This document shows, in pieces, positions 33,020 to 41,796 of a DNA stretch of 64,000 bases (position 1 is the first letter of the stretch; the number at the start of each line of letters is the position of its first letter). Under the pieces are notes generated by a model. It ran no database searches. It worked only from the letters and a program-made list of their open reading frames with translations, and was not told the DNA's origin. Both the position numbers and the translations under genes were made by a program. This DNA is from Oceanicaulis sp. HTCC2633 (GTDB taxonomy: Bacteria; Pseudomonadota; Alphaproteobacteria; Caulobacterales; Maricaulaceae): positions 1,381,251 to 1,445,250 of the forward strand of contig NZ_CH672428.1 of the NCBI RefSeq assembly GCF_000152745.1, given 5' to 3'.

Positions 33020-33083
33020 GCTCGATCAGTTACGCCCGGGCGCGTGTTTTGGAAAGGGGGTGAGGCTGCAGCAGGAGCGGGTT

Positions 33084-33668
33084 TCAGACCTGCCCCGCCT
33101 CAAGCGTGGCGATCATGCCGGGATGTTCGAAGGCTTCGAACTTCTCAAGCAGCTCTTCAATGGTCTCGCCCCGCACCAGCATGGCGCGGTGCTTGTCGAG
33201 CAGGAAGCCTTCCTCGGTCATGTGATCGATGAAGCCGAGGAGCTTGTCGTAATAGCCGCTGACATTCAGAACGCCGACGGGCTTCTTGTGCCGGCCCAGC
33301 TGGGACCAGGTCCAGACCTCGAACAGCTCCTCCATCGTGCCGATGCCGCCGGGCATGGCGATGAAGGCGTCAGAGGCTTCCGCCATCATCAGCTTGCGCT
33401 CGTGCATGGAGGTGACGATGTGCATGTCCTGCACGCGCGGATGAGCGATCTCCTTCTGGTGGAGAAAGTCGGGAATGACCCCGTACACCTCGCCGCCGGC
33501 ATCAATGCAGGCGTCCGCCACAAGACCCATCAGTCCGACCTGTCCGCCGCCATAGACCAGGCGGATATCGTTTTGAGCCAGTTTGACGCCCACCGCTTTC
33601 GCTGCGCGGGCGTATTCAGCTGCGGCGCCCGGATTGGAGCCGCAATACACACAGATGGATTTTTTCAT
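33084..33668 (-). CDS. LOG-family cytokinin riboside monophosphate phosphoribohydrolase-like protein
   Basis: A 194-residue Rossmann-fold protein of the TIGR00730/LOG family. The family signatures are CVYCGSNPG at the N-terminus, the nucleotide-binding VYGGGQVGLMG, and the catalytic MPGGIGTMEELFEVWTW near residue 110. Characterised members release the base from nucleoside 5'-monophosphates. The start at 33668 gives the usual MKKSICVYCGS. It lies 64 bases upstream of prfA but has no functional tie to it. Confidence 0.92.
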   Translation of the reverse strand: MKKSICVYCGSNPGAAAEYARAAKAVGVKLAQNDIRLVYGGGQVGLMGLVADACIDAGGEVYGVIPDFLHQKEIAHPRVQDMHIVTSMHERKLMMAEASDAFIAMPGGIGTMEELFEVWTWSQLGRHKKPVGVLNVSGYYDKLLGFIDHMTEEGFLLDKHRAMLVRGETIEELLEKFEAFEHPGMIATLEAGQV

Positions 33669-33850
33669 ACCCAAGGATTTAACGCTGTCGTCTGACGGCG
33701 GAAAGTCTTTTGTACGCATGGCCGGGATGCGGGAACAGCAGCGCCAGAATAATCCCCTCATGAGAGATTTTTTCTCTTTGAGATTGTGATTCATCGCCTC
33801 CGAATATACGACTCCAGGTAGCGCGATTTACGCGCACAGGGAGATGCATC

Positions 33851-34987
33851 ATGCAAATCGATCACCACGAAGGCCTCTCGCCGGCGGAATTCGCCATGCA
33901 GGTCATTGAACGGCTCAATGCGCGGTACGGCATCAGGCTGGACTCCGTCCTGACGAACCCGGCGCTCAGCCTGTCCCAGCGTCGCCGTCAGGCCCAGATG
34001 ATGCTGATGGAAGCGGCGCTGGAGCAGGTCGCGCGCACCGAGGCGGACAGCAATCTCGATCCCTCCGAGCTGGCGCCGGAGTTCGAAGCCATGCTCAAGG
34101 ACGACGGCGACGCCGTCGAGATCGAGCCCAACTACATTGTCTCAGAGCACAATGCCGAGGTCATCGCCACCTATCGCGGTCAGGACGTGTATGACTATGT
34201 CTTCACGCTCACCAAGCGCTTCGAGAACATGTCCGCCGCCAAGAGCGAAGGACAGCTGGCGATCGAGATCGTCGCCGGCGGCCTTGTGTCTGTCGGCACG
34301 CCCATGGCGTTCTACACGATCAAGGCGCTGCGCGGCGGCGCCGCTCTCCTCAGTGCTGTGAAAACAGGCGTGACCTCGCTGGGCATGAAGACGGCGGTCG
34401 CGACCGTGATCATCATCCTGGTGGCGTTCCTGTTGTATCTGCTGCTCGAGAACCCGAAGAAGATTCTCGGCATCGTCATGAACAACACCGATCAGAACTT
34501 CGTCGTCAACAACTGGCGCAAAGGGCTGGATGGAGAGAGCGGATACGATCTCTACATGGCGCATGGCGAGATGAAGTCCTTCATGCAGGACAACCAGACC
34601 GGCGATCTGGATTCGCCCAAGGTCCAGCTCAAGTCACGCTTCTTCTTCGCGCCGGGAGACCCTGACAACTCGGTTTGCGTCGGCGTCTTCTTCGCCGATC
34701 GCAATATCGGTTTCCGCGGTTCGGAAGGCGTGATGGTCTTCACCTCCAAGGAGACAACCGATCTGAGGATCGCCCTTCAGTTCGCTGTTCCCTACACCAA
34801 GGATAACGGCACCAACATCAAGACGCTCGACAAGGCCCCGTCCGACATGGATGCGCTTTTCCGCGACATGTACAACAATCGCGGCGTTCACATCGCCCGC
34901 ACGGAAAAGGGTTATCGGCTGGAATCCACGGTCAATGACGCCCGCGGCGGCGTGGTCGCCCTGATCGGCTGCATCACCCAGCTTTGA
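33851..34987 (+). CDS. Membrane-anchored protein with actinoporin-like C-terminal domain
   Basis: A 378-residue protein not assigned to any bacterial family I recognise. Residues 1-130 are hydrophilic and helical; 135-175 are Gly/Ala-rich and moderately hydrophobic; 181-200 (TAVATVIIILVAFLLYLLLE) is a strong membrane helix. Residues 201-378 follow the sea-anemone actinoporin pattern: KKILGIVMNNT against KIAVGIDNES, then SEGVMVFTS before LRIALQFAVPYTKDN against NTLGVMFSVPFDYN, FRDMYNN against MYEDLYYG, and a last strand pair KGYRLESTVNDARGG against LGYGLRMKGIMTSAGE. The proline and tyrosine of the VPY segment are kept; most of the aromatic lipid-headgroup cluster is not. The comparison is from memory and needs a profile or structure test. 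The gene stands alone in an accessory insert. Confidence 0.7.
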   Translation: MQIDHHEGLSPAEFAMQVIERLNARYGIRLDSVLTNPALSLSQRRRQAQMMLMEAALEQVARTEADSNLDPSELAPEFEAMLKDDGDAVEIEPNYIVSEHNAEVIATYRGQDVYDYVFTLTKRFENMSAAKSEGQLAIEIVAGGLVSVGTPMAFYTIKALRGGAALLSAVKTGVTSLGMKTAVATVIIILVAFLLYLLLENPKKILGIVMNNTDQNFVVNNWRKGLDGESGYDLYMAHGEMKSFMQDNQTGDLDSPKVQLKSRFFFAPGDPDNSVCVGVFFADRNIGFRGSEGVMVFTSKETTDLRIALQFAVPYTKDNGTNIKTLDKAPSDMDALFRDMYNNRGVHIARTEKGYRLESTVNDARGGVVALIGCITQL

Positions 34988-35005
34988 TCCTGCCTCGGGC
35001 TGGCG

Positions 35006-35350
35006 TCAGTCTGACGTCAGCCCGTTCAGCACATCCTGCGACCAGCCGACGGTGACCGCGTCATCATTCTCGATCACCGGGCGCTTGATGAGAGTCGGAG
35101 TCTCGATCAGCAGGCCCGCCGGATCGGAGTCTGCACGAAGGCGCTGCGTCTCATCCAGGCCGCGCCAGGTGGTGGAGCGTGTATTGATGAGCGCCTTGCC
35201 GCCAACCGCCGCCAGCCAGACCGGAACCCGATCGGCCAGATCCGCCTCGGCGCGAATATCGATGAAGTCATGCGCCACACCGGCAGCCTGCAGGGACTTC
35301 ACAGCCTTTTTACAGGTATCGCAGTTTTTTAGTCCGTAAATCCGGGTCAT
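35006..35350 (-). CDS. ArsC/Spx-like reductase family protein
   Basis: A 114-residue thioredoxin-fold protein of the ArsC/YffB/Spx family. It has the N-terminal CxxC (LKNCDTCKKA, Cys10 and Cys13) and the conserved TLIKRPVIE near residue 86, which in arsenate reductases supplies the anion-binding arginine. It matches the YffB-type branch, whose substrate is a thiol compound rather than proven arsenate. No ars operon is nearby. A hairpin formed by CGGGCTGGCGTC and its near-complement overlaps the ends of this gene and the convergent actinoporin-like gene. Confidence 0.88.
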   Translation of the reverse strand: MTRIYGLKNCDTCKKAVKSLQAAGVAHDFIDIRAEADLADRVPVWLAAVGGKALINTRSTTWRGLDETQRLRADSDPAGLLIETPTLIKRPVIENDDAVTVGWSQDVLNGLTSD

Positions 35351-35446
35351 GACTCATCCCTTGTAACGTATACGTCTCTGTTCATCGCCGGGTCGGGCCT
35401 TTCAGGCAAGGCTGGCCCTGCAGCAGGGCAATCGCTGGGAAAAGAC

Positions 35447-36676
35447 ATGCCATCATCACTCAATTTTGCGCTCAAGCTGGTTCTGGGCCTCGCCCTGATC
35501 GCAGCAGGCTGGACGTTCATCGCCACGCAATGGGGCTGGAAGGCGCTGCCCGATGCGCCCGCGCCCACTGTGGAGATCCTTGACGCCCGGTTTGAAGCGG
35601 CGGGACTTGAAGCGGCCAATGTGCTTGAAACGGCGCGTCAGCGTCTGGGCGTGCCCGCCATGACAGCCGCGGTCGCCGTGGATGGCGAGCTGGTCTGGGC
35701 GGCGGGTTCGGGCTGGTCGAATGTGGAAACGCAAACCCCCGCCACACCCGACACCCTCTTCCGCATCGGCTCCACCTCCAAGGCGATGACCTCCACAATG
35801 ATCGCCCGGCTTGTGGATCAGGGCGCTCTGGCGCTTGATGACACGGTCAGCGATCACCTGCCCGACGCGCCGAACCCGGACTGGAACCTGATCCGACTCG
35901 ATCAGCTGATGTCGCACACGGCGGGTTTTCCCGGCTATGAGAACAATTCAGACTGGCCGGACGCCTATGAAACCCTGCGCATGAAGCGCCAGTTCGATCA
36001 TGTTGAAGACAGCCTGATGCTGGTGGACGACGCCCGCCTGCTCTCTGCGCCGGGCGAAAGCTTCTATTACAGCTCGTTCGATATCGTTCTGGCAGCCGTC
36101 CTGGCCGAGCGCGCCGCGGGCGAGGACTATGCCAGCCTGCTGGAGCGTGAAGTGCGCGCGCCGCTGGATCTGCAAACCCCGGTCCTGGCCAATTCCGGCC
36201 CGGAGCCAGACACCCTTGCGCGCTTTTATGAGAGCCGCAATCAACGCCAGGTGCGCCCACGCGGCGCGGTGAATGTCAGCCAGCGCTGGCCGAGCGGCGG
36301 GCTCTACAGCCGTTCGATCGATCTGGTGCGCGTCGCCAGCGCCTGGCTGGATGACGCCTACATCTCCGAAGCCACTCGCGAACAATTCTGGACGCCCATG
36401 CGTCTGAATTCCGGCGAAGTGAATGAGCAAAGCTATGCGATCGGTTGGCGGGTGAACCCGCAAAACACCACCCGTTTCGGCGAGGATGCACCCGTGCGCA
36501 TCGTCCACCACGGCGGGGTCAGCCGCGGCGCGATGAGCTGGCTCATCCTCTACCCTGAGCTGGGCATGGCCGTGGCGCTGAACATCAATACCGAGACCGA
36601 TGAGTACGGTGATTTCTCCAGCGTCGAGCCGGAGATCACGCGCCTGTTCGCCGAGGCGGCAGGCCGGACGCCCTAA
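35447..36676 (+). CDS. Serine hydrolase, beta-lactamase class C-like
   Basis: A 409-residue protein of the penicillin-binding/AmpC-like hydrolase family. An N-terminal hydrophobic helix (about residues 8-27) makes it membrane-anchored or exported. The catalytic STSK has its serine at 109 and lysine at 112; the second motif is Y-S-S at 208-210 (YxN in AmpC), and the third is HHGG near residue 353. Such proteins are usually esterases or D-aminopeptidases rather than true beta-lactamases. It is a single gene within the accessory insert. Confidence 0.9.
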   Translation: MPSSLNFALKLVLGLALIAAGWTFIATQWGWKALPDAPAPTVEILDARFEAAGLEAANVLETARQRLGVPAMTAAVAVDGELVWAAGSGWSNVETQTPATPDTLFRIGSTSKAMTSTMIARLVDQGALALDDTVSDHLPDAPNPDWNLIRLDQLMSHTAGFPGYENNSDWPDAYETLRMKRQFDHVEDSLMLVDDARLLSAPGESFYYSSFDIVLAAVLAERAAGEDYASLLEREVRAPLDLQTPVLANSGPEPDTLARFYESRNQRQVRPRGAVNVSQRWPSGGLYSRSIDLVRVASAWLDDAYISEATREQFWTPMRLNSGEVNEQSYAIGWRVNPQNTTRFGEDAPVRIVHHGGVSRGAMSWLILYPELGMAVALNINTETDEYGDFSSVEPEITRLFAEAAGRTP

Positions 36677-36693
36677 GGCGCCCGGAAGCCCGC

Positions 36694-37113
36694 TTAGACT
36701 ATCAGGGCGAGCAGATTGCGCACGGCCATCACGATCAGGACGATGCTCGAAAGGCTGAACAGCACGAACCGCACGGGCACGAAGTTCACCGTCGCCTGGA
36801 AGATGCTGTGCGCCACGCGCAGGATCACATAGGCCCAGGCCAGTCCGATATTGAGCGGGTCTGCAACGCCCACCAGATGGCTGTAGATCGCCAGGGCGTA
36901 GAACACGACCGGCTGTTCGTGCAGGTGGTTGTAGTTGTCGGCCACCTGACGCACCGAGCGCGGCAGCACGTCGAGCTGGGATTTTTCCTTGAGTTCGGCG
37001 GGCTTGAGCCCGGCCTTCTGCATGGCCGGAATGCGCGTGGCGTACATCCACAGCCACATGATCAGCGTCCAGCACACCAGCATCAGGACTGGCGTCATCA
37101 TGGATTGAAACAT
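36694..37113 (-). CDS. MAPEG family membrane protein
   Basis: A 139-residue four-helix membrane protein of the eicosanoid/glutathione metabolism (MAPEG) family. The signature NYNHLHEQPVVFYALA with its glutamate and proline is intact, and VADPLNIGLAWAYVILRVAHS follows. Bacterial members are glutathione transferase- or peroxidase-like, but activity of this branch is unproven. It is convergent with the serine hydrolase gene. Confidence 0.88.
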   Translation of the reverse strand: MFQSMMTPVLMLVCWTLIMWLWMYATRIPAMQKAGLKPAELKEKSQLDVLPRSVRQVADNYNHLHEQPVVFYALAIYSHLVGVADPLNIGLAWAYVILRVAHSIFQATVNFVPVRFVLFSLSSIVLIVMAVRNLLALIV

Positions 37114-37200
37114 CGTCTACTCCCCTGTAGGGCCGCTCTGATGGCGGCTCGGGGAGCAGCTAAGCGCAAGCCGGACCTGCTGGAAAGCGTAAACTGGACG

Positions 37201-38343
37201 CTATTGCGCGGCGGCTTCGGCCGCTTCACGTTCGGCCCGCATCTTCGCGGCCTTGTCCTCGACCGCTTCGACGATGCGCTCGATCATGGTCTCGTTGGAG
37301 ACCTTCTCGTCCGCCTGTCCGGCGAAGTAGAGCATGCCAGAACCCTTGCCGCCGCCGGTGAAGCCGAGATCGGTATAGGCCGCCTCACCCGGTCCATTGA
37401 CCACGCACCCAATGATGGACAGCGAGATCGGTTCGGAGATGTGCTCGAGCCGCTGTTCCAGCGTCTCAACCGTCTTGATGACGTCAAAGCCCTGACGCGC
37501 GCAGCTGGGACAGGCGATGATGTTCACGCCGCGCGTGCGCAAACCCAGCGATTTGAGGATGTCGTAGCCGACCTTGATCTCCTCGACCGGGTTGGCGGAC
37601 AGGGAGACGCGGATGGTGTCCCCGATCCCGGCCCACAGAAGCGATCCCATGCCGATCGAGCTTTTCACCCCGCCCGTGCGCAGGCCGCCCGCCTCGGTGA
37701 CGCCCAGATGCAGCGGCGCATCGGTGGCTTCGGCAAGCGCCTGATAGGCGGCCACGGTGAGGAAGACGTCGGACGCCTTCACCGAGATCTTGTATTCGCG
37801 GAAATCGAGATCCTCGAGGATGCGCGCATGGTTGAGCGCGCTTTCCACCATGGCCTCGGGACAAGGCTCGCCATACTTCTCCAGAAGCTCGCGCTCCAGA
37901 GAACCCGCATTGACGCCAATCCGGATCGAGCAGCCATGATCGCGGGCGGCGGAGACGACTTCCTTCACCCGATCCATGGACCCGATATTGCCCGGATTGA
38001 TCCGCAGGCAGGCCGCGCCCGCCTCGGCGGCCTCAATGCCGCGCTTGTAGTGAAAATGGATGTCGGCGACGAGCGGAACCTTTGCGGCCTTCGCGATCGT
38101 CCGGAAGGCGGCGGTGGAGTCCGTGTCCGGGCAGGAGACGCGCACAATGTCCGCGCCCGCGTCTTCCAGCTGACGGATCTGGTTGATCGTGGCGTTGGCG
38201 TCCGAGGTGGGCGTGTTGGTCATGGACTGCACCGAAATCGGCGCATCGCCGCCCACCGCCACATTGCCCACATGGATCTGACGGCTCTTGCGACGGTCAA
38301 TCATCCGCCAGGGCCGCACCTTGGTGTGGTCTTCAACCGCCAT
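37201..38343 (-). CDS. ispG: 4-hydroxy-3-methylbut-2-en-1-yl diphosphate synthase
   Basis: A 380-residue [4Fe-4S] enzyme of the MEP isoprenoid pathway that converts methylerythritol cyclodiphosphate to HMBPP. The N-terminal TIM barrel has [15 protein letters not shown] and RINPGNIGS; the cluster cysteines appear in [10 protein letters not shown] and CVVNGPGEA. The ATG at 38343 has a GAGGCGG site; an upstream ATG at 38397 has none. It follows the RodZ-like gene in the same direction. Confidence 0.96.
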   Translation of the reverse strand: MAVEDHTKVRPWRMIDRRKSRQIHVGNVAVGGDAPISVQSMTNTPTSDANATINQIRQLEDAGADIVRVSCPDTDSTAAFRTIAKAAKVPLVADIHFHYKRGIEAAEAGAACLRINPGNIGSMDRVKEVVSAARDHGCSIRIGVNAGSLERELLEKYGEPCPEAMVESALNHARILEDLDFREYKISVKASDVFLTVAAYQALAEATDAPLHLGVTEAGGLRTGGVKSSIGMGSLLWAGIGDTIRVSLSANPVEEIKVGYDILKSLGLRTRGVNIIACPSCARQGFDVIKTVETLEQRLEHISEPISLSIIGCVVNGPGEAAYTDLGFTGGGKGSGMLYFAGQADEKVSNETMIERIVEAVEDKAAKMRAEREAAEAAAQ

Positions 38344-38447
38344 GTCGCCGCCTCGCTTGGCAGAGGGTTTCAGTCTCACTGGGATATAAGCATTCAAGCG
38401 GGGTCACGCGAGCCCCGTTCCTGCCGCCGCCTCACACAAGTGCAGTG

Positions 38448-39332
38448 TTAGCCTGCTTCCGTTTCCCGAAGCGCGGTCAGCACGAACTCGGCGGCCGAGA
38501 CATTGTCGACTGCCTGACCCGGTTCGCCCAGCGGGCCGAGCGGACGTCCGGCGGCGCGCACCAGCACGGCGCCTGCATCATTCGTGGAAATCGTAAGGCC
38601 CGGCTCATCGGGCGCGCGATAGAGTTCGCCCGGTTCCAGCTCGCGCGCGGCGAGGATGCGGCCAGACGCGTCCCGCACTTCAATGTCGACCCGACCGCCC
38701 GCTTCCAGAACAAGCGTATTGCCGGCATTGGCGTCCGGCAGGCCCGACCAGATGGCGGCGCGGCTCGGCGCAGAGGCTTCCAGCTCGACGAGCGGGGCTT
38801 CGGCGCGCATGAGCGCATCCATCGGCGCCGCGGCGCCGGCGAAGGCTTCAGCCCGGGTGACGTAATTGCCATACCAGCCGGCCGCGACCACAACGCCGCC
38901 CAGAATGAGTACGGCGCCCACAAGTCCGCGCGGCAGCTTGATCTCGCGGCGTTCCTGCGGCGCGGTCGGTTCGCCCCGGCCGGCGTCGCAATCCACTTCC
39001 GCCTTGAACTGGCGCACACAGTCAGCGACGTCGAGCCCGAGGAAAGCGGCATAGGTGCGCAGATAGCCTACAGCATAGGCTTTGGACGGCAGACCGCGCG
39101 GGTCCATCGTCTCCAGGGCGTCGAGATAATCGCGCTTGATGCGGGTCCGGGCGGATGCGCTGTCGAGGGTCAGACCGGCATGGGTCCGGCTCAGGCGCAG
39201 GCGTTCGCCCAGGCTGACGCCTTCAAGCGCCGGCGCCGGCGCGCTGAACACCGCGTCAACAGGGACGTACCCTGTCTCGTCAGACATCGGTTCGTAATCG
39301 CGCATCTTCGCGTTCGCCATTTTCTGCGTCAC
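38448..39332 (-). CDS. RodZ-like helix-turn-helix membrane protein
   Basis: A 294-residue single-pass membrane protein. The N-terminal HTH_25 domain (SLGERLRLSRTHAGLTLDSA and the later KAYAVGYLRTYAAFLG) is the RodZ signature. One helix at about 136-154 (LVGAVLILGGVVVAAGW) is followed by a periplasmic DUF4115-type beta domain (GRVDIEVRDASGRIL). RodZ ties MreB filaments to the envelope to shape the cell. It starts at a GTG with a GGGAG site (an ATG is 12 bases further in) and is coded between ptsP and ispG, the usual alphaproteobacterial order. Confidence 0.88.
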   Translation of the reverse strand: MTQKMANAKMRDYEPMSDETGYVPVDAVFSAPAPALEGVSLGERLRLSRTHAGLTLDSASARTRIKRDYLDALETMDPRGLPSKAYAVGYLRTYAAFLGLDVADCVRQFKAEVDCDAGRGEPTAPQERREIKLPRGLVGAVLILGGVVVAAGWYGNYVTRAEAFAGAAAPMDALMRAEAPLVELEASAPSRAAIWSGLPDANAGNTLVLEAGGRVDIEVRDASGRILAARELEPGELYRAPDEPGLTISTNDAGAVLVRAAGRPLGPLGEPGQAVDNVSAAEFVLTALRETEAG

Positions 39333-39392
39333 AATGGACGCTCCCTCTAGTGTGGCGCCCCAGCCTCACACAAGGTTATTCAACCAAATGCT

Positions 39393-41696
39393 TTAGTTTT
39401 TATCAACAACTTCTCGCGGCAATCCGATTTCTTTTCCAGCGCGGAGCATGCGATCGCGCAAGGAAGCAGGCCCGATTGTCGCGCCCTGCAGAATTTCAGC
39501 GTCCAGCCAGGGCGTCAGAAGGCTGAGGTCACACCCCGCCAACGCCTGCTTGACCGGCCCGATCGATCCTGCCGCCATGGAGAGGCTGCGATACCCCAGC
39601 GCCGCCAACACGCACGCCTCCAGCGGACGCCCCGCCAGTTCGCCGCACACATTCACGGGCTTGCCAGAGGCGTCACACGCTTGCCTGACATCTTTAAGCA
39701 AGCGTAACGCAGGTGCGCTGATCGGGTCGTAACGGTCTGAGACTCGGGGATTTTGACGGTCCGCCGCGAAAAAATACTGCATCAGGTCATTGGCGCCGAC
39801 CGAGACGAAGTCGGCCAGTTCCAGACAGGCTTCGGGCGCAAACGCCACAGCCGGTGTTTCCAGCATCAATCCGACGCGCAATTTCTCCGGCGCATCATGC
39901 CCGTGGCGCTGCGCGAGATCGAGCTCGCGCTCAAGAACGTCACGCGCCGCCGCCAGCTCCTCGGCCACCGAAATCATCGGGAACAGGACATTGAGCGTCC
40001 GCCCGCCGGAGGCCCGGACCAGGGCGCGCAGCTGGTAGCGGGTCAGCGCAGGGCGGTCGAGCCCCATGCGCAAGGCCCGCCAGCCCAGAGCCGGATTAGG
40101 TTCACGCATGGATGGAATGAAGGGCGTGACCTTGTCACCGCCCAGGTCCAGCGTGCGGAAAACCACGGGCTTGTCGCCCGCGGCCTCATACACGGCCTTG
40201 TAGAGCTCGATCTGCGCGCTCAGGCGCGGCAGGGTGTCAGCCACCATGAACTGGAACTCGGTGCGGAACAGGCCCACGCCCGCAGCGCCGGTATCCTCAA
40301 GCCGGTTCATCTCCACCAGCAGACCCGCATTCATGCCCAGGCTGAGCTCCTGGCCATCTTTTGTCCTGGTGGGGGCGTCGCGCAAATGCGCGAAGGCCCG
40401 CTGGCGCTCCACCAGGGCGGCGATCCGCTCGTCATAAGCCGTTCGGACTTCCTCATTGGGGCGCACATGCAGCAGGCCGAACTCACCATCGAGAATGACG
40501 CTATCGCCTTCCTCCACACGATCAAGCGCGCCATCGAGCCGGCCCACCATGGGGATGCCCAGCGCCTTGGCCACGATGGCGGCATGGCCCGTGACCGAGC
40601 CTTCCTCAACCGCGATGCCCGCCAGGCGTGAGCGATCAAACTCCAGCAGCTCCGCCGGACCGACCGAGCGCGCGACGATGACGGCGTTCTCGGGCAGACT
40701 GTCTTCCTCCGCCTCCTCGGTGCGCGCGAGATGGCGCAACAGGCGATTGGCGAGATCTTCAAGATCGTGAAGGCGTTCCTGGAAGTGCGCATCCCGCGCC
40801 TTCATCAGGCGCGCCCGGTGTTCGTTGCGGACCCGTTCAACAGCGGCCTCGGCGGTCAGGCCGGCCCGGATCGCCTCGCCCAGCTGGTTCAGCCAGCCCC
40901 GGTCATGGGCGAACATGCGATAGGTCTCGAGCACTTCGCGCGAGGGCGTACCGATCGGCACGCGAGCTGAATCCAGCAGCTGATCCACTGACCGGCGCAG
41001 GCGGGTGATCGCCTCGTTCAGGCGCGCCTCCTCAGCAGCGGCGTCATCGGCCACAAGGCGCGTCGAGAGGACGTGAGGCTCGTGCTTGACCGCCACCCCG
41101 CGCACCACGCCCGCGGACAGGGCCAGCCCCTGAAAGCGTTCAGGCTTGGATAGGCGCACTTCAAGCTCGGCGAAGCCTTCGGCCTGCACCAGCTCGCCCG
41201 AGGTGACGATCTCGGCCAGCAGCATGGCGACGGTCTGAAGCGTCTCGATCTCTTCTTCGGTGGTCGGACGCACGGCGCCGGTCTGGGCGGTCAGAACGCC
41301 CACCAGACGACCGCCGCGCAGGATCGGCACGCCGACAAAGCTCTTGAACGGCTCTTCGCCGGTTTCAGGCTTGTAGGAGAAGCTGGGATGGGACGGCGCG
41401 TCCTCCACGGCGAAGGGGCGCGCCCGGCGCGCCACCTCGCCCACAAGGCCCTCGCCGGCATGGAGCCGCACACGGTGCACCGCCGAGGCGTCCAGACCAT
41501 GGGTGGCGGACAGCTCCAAGGCGCCCGAGGGGCGCACCAGATAGATCGAGCACACATCCGCACCGGTCTCTTCCGCGATGATATCCGTCAGCCGGTCGAG
41601 GCGCTTTTGCGCATCTTCCTGGGCCGCCATCAGGTCACGGATACGGCTGAGCAGGCGGCGCGGGCCGCGCGCGGTGGACAGGCTTTTGGGCGTCAT
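39393..41696 (-). CDS. ptsP: Phosphoenolpyruvate--protein phosphotransferase PtsP (EI-Ntr)
   Basis: A 767-residue first enzyme of the nitrogen phosphotransferase system, which moves phosphate from PEP to NPr. An N-terminal GAF domain (about residues 20-165, with HAGEGLVGEVA) senses metabolites such as glutamine. The EI N-terminal and swivelling His domain follows, with the phosphorylated histidine at 371 in SVTGHAAIVAKALG. The C-terminal PEP-binding barrel has GLFRTEFQFM, FRTLDLGGDK, and the ending SVGANDLMQYFF with NVCGELAG. Full-length. It lies between lysC and the RodZ-like gene. The NPr and EIIA-Ntr genes are not in the window. Confidence 0.95.
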   Translation of the reverse strand: MTPKSLSTARGPRRLLSRIRDLMAAQEDAQKRLDRLTDIIAEETGADVCSIYLVRPSGALELSATHGLDASAVHRVRLHAGEGLVGEVARRARPFAVEDAPSHPSFSYKPETGEEPFKSFVGVPILRGGRLVGVLTAQTGAVRPTTEEEIETLQTVAMLLAEIVTSGELVQAEGFAELEVRLSKPERFQGLALSAGVVRGVAVKHEPHVLSTRLVADDAAAEEARLNEAITRLRRSVDQLLDSARVPIGTPSREVLETYRMFAHDRGWLNQLGEAIRAGLTAEAAVERVRNEHRARLMKARDAHFQERLHDLEDLANRLLRHLARTEEAEEDSLPENAVIVARSVGPAELLEFDRSRLAGIAVEEGSVTGHAAIVAKALGIPMVGRLDGALDRVEEGDSVILDGEFGLLHVRPNEEVRTAYDERIAALVERQRAFAHLRDAPTRTKDGQELSLGMNAGLLVEMNRLEDTGAAGVGLFRTEFQFMVADTLPRLSAQIELYKAVYEAAGDKPVVFRTLDLGGDKVTPFIPSMREPNPALGWRALRMGLDRPALTRYQLRALVRASGGRTLNVLFPMISVAEELAAARDVLERELDLAQRHGHDAPEKLRVGLMLETPAVAFAPEACLELADFVSVGANDLMQYFFAADRQNPRVSDRYDPISAPALRLLKDVRQACDASGKPVNVCGELAGRPLEACVLAALGYRSLSMAAGSIGPVKQALAGCDLSLLTPWLDAEILQGATIGPASLRDRMLRAGKEIGLPREVVDKN

Positions 41697-41796
41697 GGCG
41701 TTCTGTCAGGCATCCTGTCTGGGGCCGTCACAAACGGGGGCGCACCCGGTCGAGTCTGGCATTCTGGCGATAGAGGCCTTGTTAAAGGGGGGTTCG

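Noticed and set aside
34994-35023. Hairpin at the convergent ends of the actinoporin-like and ArsC-like genes as a terminator
   Set aside because: The stem has a mismatch and there is no T run on either strand, so it was noted only in the gene text.
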